Shown: positions 11,982 to 25,800 of the stretch, piece after piece | Layout: every line of letters begins with the position of its first letter | Numbering within the stretch: position 1 is the stretch's first letter | From: Casuarina equisetifolia | Taxonomy: Eukaryota > Streptophyta > Magnoliopsida > Fagales > Casuarinaceae | Assembly: GCA_028551475.1 (NCBI GenBank) | Contig: CM052355.1 | Span: 23,959,580-24,023,579, forward strand | Length of the DNA: 64,000 nucleotides | Reading direction: 5' to 3' | Translations under genes and position numbers: made by a program | The notes under the pieces: model-generated | Database searches by the model: none | Told to the model about the DNA's origin: nothing | The model's input: only the letters and a program-made list of their open reading frames with translations

Positions 11982-12109
11982 CCTATTTGGTAAGCCATAG
12001 CCCATACCAATTATTTCAAATTCTTTAAACTATATCCATATGTCTCATTTTATTAGATCAAACATTAATATGAGCTCACCTTATGGTAAGCCTAAAGATT
12101 AGGCTAACA
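11982..12109 (+). repeat. Right part of the old family A LTR
   Basis: The sequence resembles 6127-6299 (tatgtctca-ttattaga, acattaatat-a, ggctaaca) and ends at CTAACA like the family A LTR. It continues the LTR that is interrupted by the solo LTR. Confidence 0.45.
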
Positions 12110-12799
12110 AAAGGTCCATTTAAATAGATGCATAGGTCATAAATAATAAAGGTCCCAACCAATATTAATTTCATGAAAAATCATATAATATTCCCATAAA
12201 TAAGATCATTTTCTATGATGGGGAATGTTGCATAAAGTAGGTATAAAGTCATGGAAATAATAACTTCACCAATAAGAAAAATATTAGCATGGTAGCACGA
12301 AGTAATTAAATTAACAAATATCACACTTACTGAATCATCATAAAAAAATATTGGTTCACATAAGTTAACAATTTGCACCATCTTCCTTGCCTACAAAACT
12401 TGTTTTCCTCATCAACAAGTTGAAATGCCCAACAGATCACCCTAACATAGCCAAAAATGGGACTAGGTTCATGTAACTGTCAAGCCTTGGTTGGTCCGTT
12501 ATGTCAAGTTGAGTCTTGAGAATCTAGTCTTTTGCACCTTTAACATCACCAAAATCTAGTCCTTTCTTAGAAATAGTTTCAACAAAATGTTAGCAACCTA
12601 GAAGTTTAACCTTAAATAGGCTATCTCTAAACTTAAACTCCATGGCGGCACCACCAGGACCAATCTCACTACCTTTTTTGACCATTTACAAAAACCTATG
12701 GTATGAACTCACTTCCTAACAACTCTTGATCTACTATAGTTACAAAAAATGTAACTATGGAGTGAATCAAAAGCTTTGTGACCAAGACCAAAAACACCA
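12110..12799. other. Decayed sequence between LTR remnant and copia gag
   Basis: Probably the degraded 5' interior of the copia element that follows. No domain can be read, and a minus-strand frame at 12,181-12,381 is probably chance. Confidence 0.3.
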
Positions 12800-15700
12800 C
12801 GTTCTTAAATTCCTACTCACCCCTTTAGAGGAATTTCACCATCTTCACACTAGCATCTTTTATTTCGAACATTTACATAGTCCTAAGAAGACCTATGCAA
12901 TGGTAGAATAAGATGTTCACTATTCCCAAAATGCCAAGAAGAGCTACAATAGCAATAATCATGCCTTCATGGCATAGTGGAATCCAATGAACACTAACAG
13001 ATCAAGGATGGATTTGGTGGCTGGTAGTTAGGAACATGCCAATAGTCTCTTGGGCCTTATCTCATGGGTGGGCCGAGTGGTTTTAACTCTCATAGCCCAT
13101 CTAGTTAAAGGCCTTTTTGCAATAAGTGCAAGAAAAGTTACCTATTTTATTCTTATGGATTATTGACCAAGTTGGAAACCTAAACAAACGGGTGGCTACA
13201 AAAGAAATTTGGGAAAGGCAAGCCTCTAGCCCGCAATGTTGCCACTAATGGGCCATTCATTTTCATCTTTAGGCCTTAGAATTCCTTTGACTATGGCCCA
13301 TAATAATCTTTTGTCTAAAATCACTATGGTGGGCCTCATTTTTATGGTAACCCTTCTTTGTCTTCTCATTCCAATGTAGGTATACTAGGCCCTCCATTCC
13401 TTGTAACACTTATGGTGGTTCAACTAACTTACTTTGACTATGGTTTAACAACAAAAGCTTGTTAGCCTCATCAATCAAATGACCCCTTCTAATCCATTTA
13501 CCAATTTCTTAGGTATACCTTTATCTCTTAAACCCATTCATCTATATGGATTTTAAATTCAAGGGAAAATGACAATATCATTTATGAGTTAAGAATTCTT
13601 GATTTTTTTTTTCTATATGGATCACTCAATTATATTACCTTACCTGAGAAATCCACTAGCCTTATCACTCACATTGACAATTATAAATCTTACCCCACCC
13701 TACAACACACATTTTATTTGTTCCATAATTTAGACATAATTTACTATCCATTAATAAGCCAACTTGTAACAATAATTGTGTTGCCATTTTTTTCAATGAT
13801 TTTTGTATGTTTCAACACTATATGATTGGGACTTTGATTGGGCTTAGCAAAGGGAGACCAAGGACCATATTTTCTTTATTCTTAATTTCAACTATTTTTC
13901 ATTCCATGTTTCCTAGTTATTTGCATTCAATAAGTAATACTTTTTGTATTCCTAACTAGCATTCTTATTTGGAATTCAATTTTTATTAATAATATTTGCT
14001 ATAATATTTGACACTAAAGACTTAGGCCCTCTTTTTTAAAACTGTATTTTGCACACAACAAATACATTTTTTGTCCAACCTCATTTTCATGCCCAATATG
14101 TCTTATAGCAAAACAAACACATGCCATTTTTCCTCTTAGTCAAAATGCCACCACTTCATTTTTAAATTTGTCCACGTAGGCATTTGGGGTCCTTACCGAA
14201 CACTTATTTATGGTGGTATGAAATATTTTTAACTATTGTAGATGATTTTTCATAAGTAATTTGGACATTTCTCATTCATTTTAAAAGCCAAGTTTTTTTT
14301 TAAAAAAAAGTCCAACATTTTCTCTCCATGATTCACACCCAATGTGGTGCCATTACTAAGCACATACATTCAACAATAGCCCATAATTTTTTTCCTCTAA
14401 GCATCTATCTTTTTCTTCCAAGAAAGAGATCATTCATGAGATATCTTGCATTCACATTCTATAGCAAAATGATGTCATTGAATGCAAACATTACCACTTG
14501 TTGGATATGGCTTGAGGCTTAATGTTCCAAGTGCATATCCCTTGCCAATTTTTTAGTGAATGTCTTTTCACTACAACATACGTCATCAACCATTTACCAT
14601 CTTCATCTATTCATGGTATTAGATCCTTTGAAAAATTGTTTTACAAGCCACCTATGATTGATCATTTCTAGGATTTTAGGCGTCATTGTTATGCTATCAC
14701 CTTGGGTACATATGACACATTCAGTACCCATGTACTTCCTTATGTTTTCATGGGTTATCCTTCTTCACAAGATGGTTATCAACTATATGATCTAGTTTTT
14801 AGAAAAAAAATTTATGAGTTAAGATGTGATTTTCAATAGACAATTTTTTTCTTTTTCTTCCCAATCATCGTCATCATATTTAGACAACCCAATTGCTTTG
14901 TTAACTCTGAACTTGTGGTTTGATGACACTTATACTTCATCATCCTTACATGTTGATATTCTAAACATTTAAGAAACCTATTCTCCATCATTATTACCAT
15001 TGGTATTCTTGAACTTCCTAACACCCTAGCACCCAATACTTATATTCCTCTTACTACATCCATCAGTACACTTGAACCACCACCAAACAATACTCTAGAC
15101 ACTTCTCTTCAATGCTCTAGTTGCATCAACTAACCACCCATGAGGACATCTAACTACTTGTGCCTTACCATATCTAATCATCATTTGCATCAATCTAACA
15201 TATTTCAAACTATATTTCCCTTGATATAGTGTCATTCTAACTACTAATATTTCATTGCCTCCATTGTGACCATACACGATCCTTCCACTTTCCACAAAGC
15301 TATCACTAATCCCAATTGGCTTGTTGCCATGGATAATGAAATCAAGAGATTTAGTCAATGAGAAGCGAATGACTACCATGATACCTTTTCTCTTATATTA
15401 AAACATGTTACTTTCTTATGTCATATTAATTACAAGGAATAGTTAAGCTACCATCTTGGATCTTAAGCAATATGTCATTCCACTGTCTTTATGAAAGATC
15501 TTGGTTCGTTGAAGTTTTTCTTAAACATTGAGATTATATGTAAAGAGAATCTCATTGAGTTAGTGCTAGTATATACTAGAGTAAGTGCTTTGGATCATTC
15601 AAGACTAGCTAGTTCTAAGCCATAATCTTAATGGAGTAAAAAAAAAAAAAAATTACAAGTGTAGAATATGATGCTTGTTCCAAGGAAGAAGTGAACAATC

Positions 15701-16990
15701 CACCTTTTGTAGATCCTTTCATCTATTAAAGGTTAGGTGGAAAATTAATATATTCAACTCTTACCAAGCTTGAGATCACTTTTTCAATTCAACTTCTTAA
15801 TCAATTCATGTATGATCCAAGCAATTGTTAAAGTCACAAATTAATTATCACATTAGCACCACCTTAGTGACACATGGCAATTTATTAATGGAACACATGG
15901 AAGGAGTTTCAAGAAATAAGGTGGGCATGTGTAGCACATGTGTGACACCATTGAGGCAGATGAAGCTTAACATAAAGATGCACTATGTCCTACCATGCTT
16001 TTTCTTCACCATTATGCTTGCACAACACCTACACTTCTCCATTGGTTTTTTCTTGTTCTAGAAAATAGATAAAGATAAAAAAAATGGTGCATTTAATTGA
16101 AAAGGGAACAATTGATCTATCACTATGAAAATTTAAAAAGAAATCATAACCTTTATTAATTAAATTTTAGCTAAAAAATTTCAAAATTTTAAAGGTTCTT
16201 TATGCCTAGCATTTTTAGAATCAATTTTCTATCAATTCATCATAACTACGAGTTAGTTTGCTTTTTATTATGCTTGGTTTCAATTACTATAAAAAGGCAA
16301 TCCGATTGTACTAAAAAAAATCATCCAAAAATACAAAGTATTCATACATAGTGTTCTTATTGTTTTTTTTTCCTATATTTTTTTTTACAAGAATTCTACA
16401 ATTTTTTGTGGAATTTCTTGTTTTAACTACAATCCCACATGTAGATAGTAATGAAGTGATCAGATATTTGAAAAGTTCTCTAGGTCTTGGCATCATGTTT
16501 CCATCTTCTTCAAAAATTTGAATTACAAGGTTTTTATGACTACAACACATGTCCTATGACAAGGAGCTCTATTAGTGGATTTTATATTATGCTTGAAAAC
16601 TCCTTGATATCTTGGCACTCCAAAAGCAACCAATTACCTCACTTTCACTAGTAAAAGCAAAGTATCAGGCTATACAAATGATCACATGTGAGATAGTATG
16701 GATTATTATACTACTTAAGGATTTTGATTTTCACATAAGACCCAACCTTTCTCTTTTCTAATAATGAGACTACAAAAAAAAAATCAATATTTCATTAGCA
16801 TAAAAAGAACATTGAAGTAGATTGTCATTATGTAAGGGAAAAACTCCAACAAAGGATTATTGCAATGTGCCACATATTTACTAAGGAGCACCCCACTGAC
16901 TTTAACAAAAGCACTATGTAGCAAATAATATTAGCATCTTCTATCTATGTTTAGGGTATTTGATTTGTTCAAATCTCCAATTTGAAGAGA
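12800..16990 (+). mobile_element. Decayed Ty1/copia gag-pol, second copy
   Basis: Fragments in copia order can be read despite many stops and frameshifts. There is a gag piece (LTPLEEFHHL, 12,817), a degraded zinc knuckle (FCNKCKK, near 13,110) and a protease/pre-integrase linker (LLSINK near 13,740). Integrase follows (FKFVHVGIWGPYRT, 14,161), then its tail (VFMGYPSSQDGYQLYDLVF, 14,740). Reverse transcriptase pieces are near 15,300 (WLVAMDNEI) and 15,490 (VFMKDLGSLKFFLNIEI). RNase H pieces are near 16,620-16,980 (KKNIEVDCHYVREKL). The middle of reverse transcriptase, with the catalytic YVDD region, is missing between about 15,340 and 15,480. The element is non-functional. Low identity and heavy decay point to an old insertion. 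Confidence 0.82.
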
Positions 16991-17020
16991 AATGTTGATG
17001 CATATAAACAACACATGATA

Positions 17021-17225
17021 TGTTACCGTAATTAGCACTATGATTATATAGTTATTCCATGAATATTATTGGTATTCATTTGTATTTATTGTATTCCTTT
17101 CTTAGTTTAGGATTCAAGTCTATCAATGTGGACTTCTCCTTGTACAATATGCTACAACTAAATACAATATTATTCTCACAACTTGTTTGCTTATTCTTCT
17201 CTTTCCATAATCACACTTTGTTACG
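17021..17225 (+). mobile_element. Copia LTR, short family B, copy 2 (3' LTR)
   Basis: A segment of about 205 bp starting TGTTAC lies just downstream of the RNase H tail of the second copia copy. It aligns by eye with 8272-8480. The right end reads TTACG, where copy 1 has TTACA, so the terminal CA appears mutated. Confidence 0.65.
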
Positions 17226-18513
17226 ATAGCGAATATGAAATAGAAAAATTATTTTAAACACTTTGTATATGAAATAATACACCAAACTTGTATTTATCTT
17301 TAAATGATTTGATGATGTATAGATCAATAAATCGGTTGCATTACGAAATTACTGTAAAAGAAAAAGAATATAAAATGTTTTATATTGGATTTGAATCCGA
17401 TAGATCAAATCTTGACATGGTCTAAGAAGAAACTAAAAGTGATCAAGAAAAAGAAATGATAAAGAAAGTTGCAATAACTTTTTATTTTAAAGGAAAAGAA
17501 GGGAAATTAGCCAATTGCGTGATATACAAGTAATGCTAGTAAAAGTATTTTCGTGATAATCAAATCAGTTGAAGAATACAATCATTCTTTTGGCATGTTG
17601 TTCGGCAACCAACAACAATATGATGTAAATCCCCCGAATTTGTTTTTCCAATACTAGCCAAGAAATAGATCTTAAGAAGAGGAACAATTTCACGAGTAAA
17701 TGCAATGTTAAGTAGCTACAAAACTTTAGGGAATTATGAATTTAAACTTAAATGGATACCCAGTGGCGTTTATGGGTGGGTGGTGGGGTTCAAAATTGTA
17801 AAAAATGAAAGTCTTATAAGAAGGAAATGATTTTTGGATTATGTATAAATGTAAAAATTTGTTTTCTCAATTTAAGCACTAGCTTATAGGTTCAACTTTA
17901 AACTTTTTAATATAACATCGTAACTCATATTAATCACTTTTAATTCCTATTTGTCTATGTGTCCTTAGATATACTTGATGTGCATGATCTTTTATTCTTC
18001 AACTTTGAGAGTAAAATATACTTTGTGTGTAGAGAAGTATTAAAGGAAATTTTTTCATAAATTGAGTAATATTTAAATATTAAAATTGTCTCTCCGATTA
18101 AAAATAAATTTTTAGAAAAAATTTTGAGTGCATTTCTAAAAGAAGAGTTATATTAGTTAGAAGATCCAAATGTCCAACTTAAAAGGATTGGAAGATCTTC
18201 ATGACTTTCATCTTCTACACATGTCCCTACACATCAAATGTTATTGGGCTCAAGATTTCATAAGAGAGAATATATTCAACCTAGACTTTGATATTAAGTT
18301 AGAAAGTCAAAAAGTCTAATTTAAAAGTTAGCTTAGAAATTGTAAGATATTTTTTAATTTATACTTTATCTTAAGAATTTTATTTTTTAATGTGGAACTC
18401 TTATCTTCTATTACCAAACACTAATTTTGAAAGCAAAAGACGGATTGAAATTGAATATTATGATATATATATTTCCTTTCGTACTTAAGATTGAATTTGT
18501 CAATCTAAGATGA
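17226..18513. other. Intergenic stretch, nothing recognised
   Basis: AT-rich with no open frame of note, no repeat border and no RNA gene that I can see. Confidence 0.4.
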
Positions 18514-18790
18514 CTTGCACTTCATGTACTACTGTCGGTATGGTCTGCCGCATCCATAGCCATCCACATCTCCTTCACAAACAACTCCCCATCCGTATTG
18601 ATTTCGTGTAGCATGGGCTGACGAGGACGGGGACAAGACTGGATTATGATCAGAACATACGTTTATCGGGTAGTGAAACTGCGGTATCTGTGTGCCGCGT
18701 GCAGCACAAGTTTCTTGAACATGCTCGAGGACGGACCTTGACAGGGAATCCAAGTCGGCGTTCGAAATGCTGAAGAGCTAGAAGCAAGAC
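18514..18790 (-). other. GC-richer island with a minus-strand open frame, possible gene fragment
   Basis: Base composition rises sharply against the AT-rich surroundings. A minus-strand frame (start 18,753, stop 18,529; 74 codons) stays open further upstream and reads SNADLDSLSRSVLEHVQE and similar. I do not recognise a family, and no neighbouring exon was found. It may be an exon relic, a gene fragment carried by a repeat, or chance. Confidence 0.25.
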
Positions 18791-19501
18791 TCAGGACCTT
18801 AATGGTCCGTCAGAGCCTTCTGTCCAAAATTGTTGCTGTTTATGGCACGCATTGCTGATCGGTTGGACTTGGGAGTCATTGTCATTGTCAAATAACCTTC
18901 TCATGCTTATTCTGTCGTAACATGAAAATAGGGGGATTTTTTTTTCTTTTTTGTTAGTTCCATTTCTCGATAGATATTTTTTTAATAAACTCATTCATTC
19001 ACGTGCATGTTTAATGTCGAACTTGAAATAAAAAATTTTCAACCAATGCATGTCCTCAACTAAACACTTACTAATATTTCGGTAGAATTGAGTCTAGATG
19101 AAAAAAAAACTCAAAAAAGGCGAATTATTTTTACATTTCAATAACAAAAATATCTAAACTTTTTTTTTCTATCAAATAAAAATTCCAAAAATATTCTCTC
19201 TTTTTCTCTCATTACATGTCTGTACGTGTGTATTAGCAAGTTATCCAATTTTAAATATTTATCTTTTTTATTAAAACTAAATTTATCCTATCAAATTACT
19301 TCCTATCTCTAATATGGTTAATTTTTATGATGCATAAAATAGTTTCCATTAAATATCAACCAAATACTAAAAGAAGAACTTTTTTTTTTTTTTTAAACAT
19401 AGAAATGCCACTTAGTAAACATCCGTTGATGATCGAGCATAGGAGTGAATACCTGAATTTTATTTTCTCTTATATTTTTGGTTTTGGATCCCTTTACCCG
19501 G
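18791..19501. promoter_or_regulatory. Upstream region of the TOM1-like gene
   Basis: Non-coding and AT-rich with several T-runs. No specific binding site can be supported apart from the TATA-like sequence immediately downstream. Confidence 0.3.
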
Positions 19502-19507
19502 TATAAA
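19502..19507 (+). promoter_or_regulatory. TATA-like box of the TOM1-like gene
   Basis: The sequence ggTATAAAgtc lies 330 bases before the start codon. Transcription would then begin near 19,530-19,540, giving a leader of roughly 300 bases. The leader is more GC-rich than the flanks. This rests on position and consensus only. Confidence 0.35.
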
Positions 19508-19613
19508 GTCACGGGCGGAGGAGCAAACCGGCAACAAAGCCATTCTCGGACAAGTAAATTGTCTAGATGAAACGAATGGGGTCAACGACCAGGGCCTTTC
19601 TTAGTCCTTATTT

Positions 19614-19753
19614 ATGGCGCATGCCGAGCACTGCGCTCCCGCAATCCACAAATCAAAGAGAAGCTCCATTTCCTGTCTTTTCCGCCTATGGACTTCATCT
19701 TCTTCCCTTGATTTAATACGACAAGCAAGTCAAACTGAGCCGAACTCTCCATT

Positions 19754-19805
<52 letters not shown>
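19614..19805 (+). promoter_or_regulatory. Possible 63-codon upstream ORF in the TOM1-like leader
   Basis: An ATG at 19,614 opens a frame that runs through the (CT)21 tract as alternating Ser-Leu and stops at 19,805, 26 bases before the main ATG. If transcription starts at the TATA-like box, ribosomes would meet this ORF first. The encoded peptide has no family resemblance. Confidence 0.3.
19762..19803 (+). repeat. (CT)21 microsatellite in the 5' leader
   Basis: Twenty-one perfect CT units end 28 bases before the ATG at 19,832. CT/GA tracts in plant leaders are known sites for BPC (GAGA-binding) proteins. Any such role here is inference. Confidence 0.92.
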
Positions 19806-19807
<2 letters not shown>

Positions 19808-19831
19808 TTCTGTGCGTTTCGCCAGCGTTAG

Positions 19832-22800
19832 ATGGATTTGTTGGAATCACCGGCTGAAACCGGACGTTGCTTTGCAACGGACTTGCTAATCCTCATTACT
19901 GCTTTGGCTATCATCAATGGCTTTCTTGCCACTGTTGCATTCTCTCAGGTCTCTTTCGCTCACCGTTTTCTTTGTAATATTCCCTGTTTCTGTTTTTTCT
20001 TTTCCTTCTAGCTGTATTAGTTTGCAGAATGTCATAATTTGCTGTCCATGTATTTATCCTGAGTGAACTAAGATATTATATAGCAGAAGTTCTGCTATGT
20101 ACGGTTTCTGAGATAAAAGAGTGGATGGTTTGACGTTCTCCGATGATTTTCTTTCACGCTGGAGTGGTAAAGCACTACACATTCTGTGATTATATCTTTG
20201 AAGGAATTGAGTGGAGCGTTAGACTCTTTGGTAAACAGTTGTTGAATACTTCACTTAACATCGAACTCCTGAAGAACTGTGGTCTAGGATGTCCTATGGT
20301 TATTCTATTTTTTGACTATTTTGTTGTGATGGTCATTTTTGGGTTCCTAAAGAGGAGAGAACTAATTGGATGCATGATTAAAATGGACTTTTTTTGGTTA
20401 TGCAGATGGAACAAAGGTGTATAGATTTTGTGATCCTAATGATTGCAAAAACACTAGTAGCTGACATTCATATCTTAGTTCCATCTGCATAACACTAGTA
20501 GCTAACACTAGGATTTTTTTTGGTTATGCAGATGGAACAATGGTCATTTTCGGATTCCTAAAGAGGAGAGAACTAATTGGATGCAAGATTAAAAAAGATC
20601 TTAGTTGTGTTTAAGGACTATTCATTGTAGAAAGAGAACATATGTTACTTCTAGTTTGTAAAAGGTTTGAAGTTGGATTTTCTCTGAAGGTTAAAGATGT
20701 CCCAACGAGTGGAATACTGAGCCAGGTAAAATTATTGGTAATGTTAGGCATCGGGATGTCTTTGGAGCTGAAACTCAAAGTGATCAAAGTTGTCTTAGGG
20801 GAGTTTGTAAACTCCTTTTTGGCTTCAAGATGATGTAAGTCTTACACCTGTGTTTTAGAATTAGGTGAGTTGCCTTTTTATCGAGAAACTTGACAATCTA
20901 TAGTGTTAGTCACTGAAAAGTAGCTACAAAATTGTCTTGCTGCTTGAAAATTGTCTTATGATCAATTTCCAGCAACTAAAGGAGATAAGTTAGATATGTG
21001 TTATTTGCCATACATATGTCCATGGTAGGGTGTCTTACTTTTGGTATAAGGTACAGTAGGCAAAAGCACAGGCAGTGGGGGCCATCAGGAAGGAAGTGGA
21101 GGATAGATCATTTGGTTGTGTAAGAGTGGAATCGTCACCACTATTAAGGATACTACTGATACTCTGCTTGGATTATGTCAATGCAGATTTTTCAGTACCT
21201 CATAAGAAGAAAGCCAACTATAGGGTATACTTTCAACTAACAGGTGGTAGTTACTTCGATGGCAAAACTGCAGTCTGTAGTGGCTTTATCAAGTACAAAT
21301 GTTTGGTACATATTGGACATGCATGCATGTGAAAAAGTAGTTTTATTAAAAAGATAGCTGATTGAATTATGCGTAAAGTAAGATAGTGGCTATTCATTGT
21401 GGACTCAGAAGGCATTGCGTTTTGTGACAAACCCAATGCTTTTATGCACGGACTAAGGACAATGATGTTCAATATCACGTCACTCATAGGATAGAAGATG
21501 ATGGGCTGAGTATATTCCAGGAAATTCTTACCAGTGAAAAACAATGCAATGATTTTTGTGAAAGCTGTTGCAACATTAGAAGTTTATCTAGGTTAGCTGT
21601 TCTCCTGGGGTTGTTGTCACTTGATAAATGGTGGTGAAGGAAGCAGGTACACTGTGGCAATAATGAGAATAGTATTCTAGGATTAAAAGTTCTAATGCCT
21701 TCTTGGAAGGATTGTATATCCTTTTATAGTTATGATCATATTCTTTTCTGTTGTTGTCAATCTTTTTTTAACTTAAGAAAGGTTATTTATGCTGTAAATA
21801 AAGCTCACGCAAAAGACTTAGATACACATGCTTCTCTTAGAGGTAGCTTGATGTTATATAAGAAGTAAGAAGAGGAGAGAATCAGTGTATTTTTGATTAA
21901 TACTAACGGAGGGGAATACTTGTTGTTATGGTTTGCAGATGTAGATAATCTTGCTGGCATGTTAAATTCGCTAATCTTGATTTTTATTTCGTTTTTTTCT
22001 TCTTCATTTCTTATATTTGTGCTTTGAACATTATCGATGGCCAGAATGCCTTATATGTTCAAGTCTTTGATTACACAGCCCAACTATTGAAGATTGAGAC
22101 CGCAATTGTATCTTTATTCTTCCCAGCAATGCTAGAAATGTATAGTTTACTAGTATCTTTATGGATAGTTTTTCTGTCGTACTTTTTCTTTGGGTAAAAT
22201 CACGTTGTTAAAGGGAGCTAATGCAGGTTTCTTTAGCCCTTCATTAACAACACTGCCATACTATGATCCTTTATCTCAATATCAATGTCGCGTGCTTTGT
22301 GGTGTGATATACAGTTTTGCATTTATTGTTTATAGCTAGAGTACATCAGCACTTTAGAGTCTTTGACTATATGGCTCATGGCAATGTGCTGTTGACATGC
22401 TTGTTATAGTCTGACAGACGAGTAAAGAGATTCTCTTGCATCTGCACACTCTGTTTACACACATTTCACCCTTTATATGGTTAATGTTAGAATCTGAACT
22501 TTATACTGATAGACTTCTCATACTATCCCTTTACCACCTGGGCAATTGCCTGGGTATGTTGCTTAGGGAGATGCAGCAGAGATTATTCCTGCTACCATCT
22601 CAATACTTTATTACTTAGGATTGTCCATGTGATTTTAGATATTAATGGTTTGATTTATGCTTTTAGGCAGTCGACTTTAATAGTGTCATGTGAAGTGCAA
22701 TTGAGTTCAATAAATTAGCAGTTAGATGCCAGTCTTTTAGGAGAACTTGTAGGAATGGGGTACTCCCATTGTAGTGAGGCCACTTAATCATGAAAAATTT

Positions 22801-25800
22801 ACGTTCAGTTTATGCCCAAACCTTTCTATTGGTTGATATACTAGTTTGCTTGTTTTTCAGGCAAGAGACTTTCAATTGAATCAGCAGTAGTGCTATTCTT
22901 TGACGATTAAGTTAGATAAGTTAGCACTTACATTCCAGTCCTTTAGGACAAATTGTACTAGAGCACTCCCTATTCTAGTTAAGGCCGCTGACTTAAGCTG
23001 ATTGGATGCTTTCTTTTGTTTCGTCATGAAGGAAAGAATTTCCCCCAAGAAGGGAAGAAAGTTAAACCCCACCTTCACTATCTCCCCCCCCCCCCCCACC
23101 CACTCTCTCTCCCCACTTTTAAGAATGGTTGTGGGGGCGATGTTGCGTCTTAAGAGTCTTTCTACAGGGTGAATTTCTTGCTTGCTGAAATCAGCCTATA
23201 GTTACCAAGTCAGATAAGACTTAAATAGAGTTTCTGAGTTTCTATATGCGACTGTGATTAAGTTCAATAAACCCAGCCGCTCATCTGAACCTGCAATTTG
23301 ATGACCATAACAATTTAGTTTGAAAAATTGTCTCCACATCTGTGCTTAAAATTCTTCCAGGAAGAATTATGAATGTGCTCCTAAATGCTTGAGACTCATG
23401 TTATTCTGCTGTTAGATAATTTTTGTATCTCTATAAGTAGGTGTGGTTGCTTTTGTCTTGTTGACATGACATGCATTGCAATAGATTTTGCAGTTGGACA
23501 TCTGGTATGTGAAGTACAGTTGAATTTTCCTTTTTCTAATTTGGCCCTTTAGTTCTCTAACAGTTATTTGCTTTATACCAACAAATGTTTTATAACATGC
23601 TGGGTCCATATCATAACGGCATCTTCTTGGCACTCATTTTATCATTCTCTGGGATGTTATTTGGATATTTTCTTCTTTGCTTTCTCTCTATTCTTTGTTC
23701 TCATTAAAAATATATTTGATATTTTTTATGGAGTGCTTCCTTGTTAAATATAATTATTCCATGTTATTGATGGCATTTGGTAGAGGATGCTCACTGTGCT
23801 GAAATCTGCGATTATTATCATTTATTTTACAAGTTACTAAATTATCAGTATCATCTTTTCAATCACTATTATTGTCCTATAGGTACCACTTCATCTATTA
23901 AATTAGTCCCTAAAATATTTATTAAGTATTCTCGTGGTTCTTCTTCTTAACTTTGTAGCCCATCTTTTGATGTATCGTAGCATTTTATTTTGCCAGCTAA
24001 TCAGGATCCATTATCAGAATCAACAAAGTGGATGGACACGCCAAAAAGTAAGTGATACCTTCCGCCACTTTTCACACTTATTTATCAGTGAAAAACACAT
24101 AGAAGAATGTTGATGTATAAACAAAAGTGTAGCCATTCTAGAATGTTCCTAGAATTTTCCTAACTGTAGTGCTTAGAAATGCAACAATCAGTACTTAAAA
24201 AAAGGTGTTCCAACAAAAGAAATATGCTGGAGTGCAAGGATTGATTTGGGCCATTTCAAGCTTCGTTATTTTTTTCTCCTGAATTTCATGTATCACATTA
24301 GAGATCATGGTAATATTATCGATAAGATGGAATGTAAGAATTGAGATTTTGAATATCTGAGGCAGAAACTGGGCAGTGAAAATTTCACAAAAAGCTCCTT
24401 TTTGTGCAATGTCAGTGGCTTTGGGTGGATAAACTAAGAAAGTATGGAAAGATTCTGCTTTATTTATTTATTTGGAAAATGTTTGATTCTGTTCATCTTC
24501 TACTTCATTGCAATATTTTTATGGTTGCTCAGGTCTGTTGTCTTCTCTGTGCTTAGAATTTTCTGGGTAAGGCCAAAGACTCTGGCATCGCTAACACAGT
24601 AAGAAGAAATTATAAAATTCCAATCTAACCTAGTTTTCTATATGTTCTGTACTTCTATTATTGGAAAATGGGTTATAGGCTTGCAGTGGTGATTTTAATT
24701 TCTTTCATTAAATTTTATGTCCTGCTCTTTCTTTGCTCTCTTATGATGGTATTACATTATAGGTCTTAAATTTTAGTATAACTGCAGTTTTGATATAGTT
24801 TTTTAGTTATTTTCACACTGAGCTTTTATGATGGTGTATGTCACTTTGTAGGTACTTCATCTCATGGTCGGCTCTTCCAACTTGGGTAAGCTTGAATTTA
24901 TGATTGTCATCATGATTGCTTGTCTTATGTAGCATTTTATTTGAATGAAAAACATGGTTCTAAACTCTCGTGTCTGTTAATTGAATAAATATTAGAAGTT
25001 CTTTGAAATATTACAAATGTTTCAAAACATACTTTTGGACAGATTAATTGGATGTGGAGTCTCATTTCCAAACGGAGCATCAGTCACTATTAGAAGTTGA
25101 AGAAAATAATGGCAATTAACTAGCATGCTTTATTTCACGACTCTGATATGGTCCAACTTGATGCTCTTTTGATGCGTGATATCTTGGATCATGAAGTGCT
25201 TAGAAATGAATTTTACATGGATTATGAAGACATTGTTTGCTACTTAATAAGTCACACATTGCTTATATGTTTAGGTGAGATTTGACTAAACTGGGGACTT
25301 CAGGAAGCTTCTATAATATTAGTCTTTTTGGGGTTATGAAATAGCTTTTAGCCCTTTCCTACGTTATAATAAATGGATAAGGAAAACTTAGTAAGTGGTG
25401 ATGGTGTGCTATGGTGCAATGTAAGCCTTAATAAGGAGGTCAGAGTTTTAATGAACAATTTTGTGACATCCTGAATTGTGAATTGTATGAATATGTTTGT
25501 CACATTAAAGAAGTGAATTGTGAAAGTAATGCGTTTGGATGTTCTAAATCCCTTGTTATTGTTTGCTAGGTGGGAATAAACTATGTAGATGATTTAGGAG
25601 CTCCAACATTTACTTGTCATTTGACTAACACTTCCCCAGAATTTACAAAACCTGATCTCAAAGCCGTTTGTTTTATTTCTTTGCATCAATGCACTCTATG
25701 GCCTTCGGTAATTCAGTTATTAACTCAGTGCTTTTAGGAGCTTCAACAGTTACTGGTCATTTTAAGATTATAATGTGAGTGTGACTAAACCCGGTGTCAA

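Noticed and set aside
23085..23098. C-run as a functional element in intron 1
   Set aside because: It is a single homopolymer run prone to length error, with no further G/C runs to form a structured motif.
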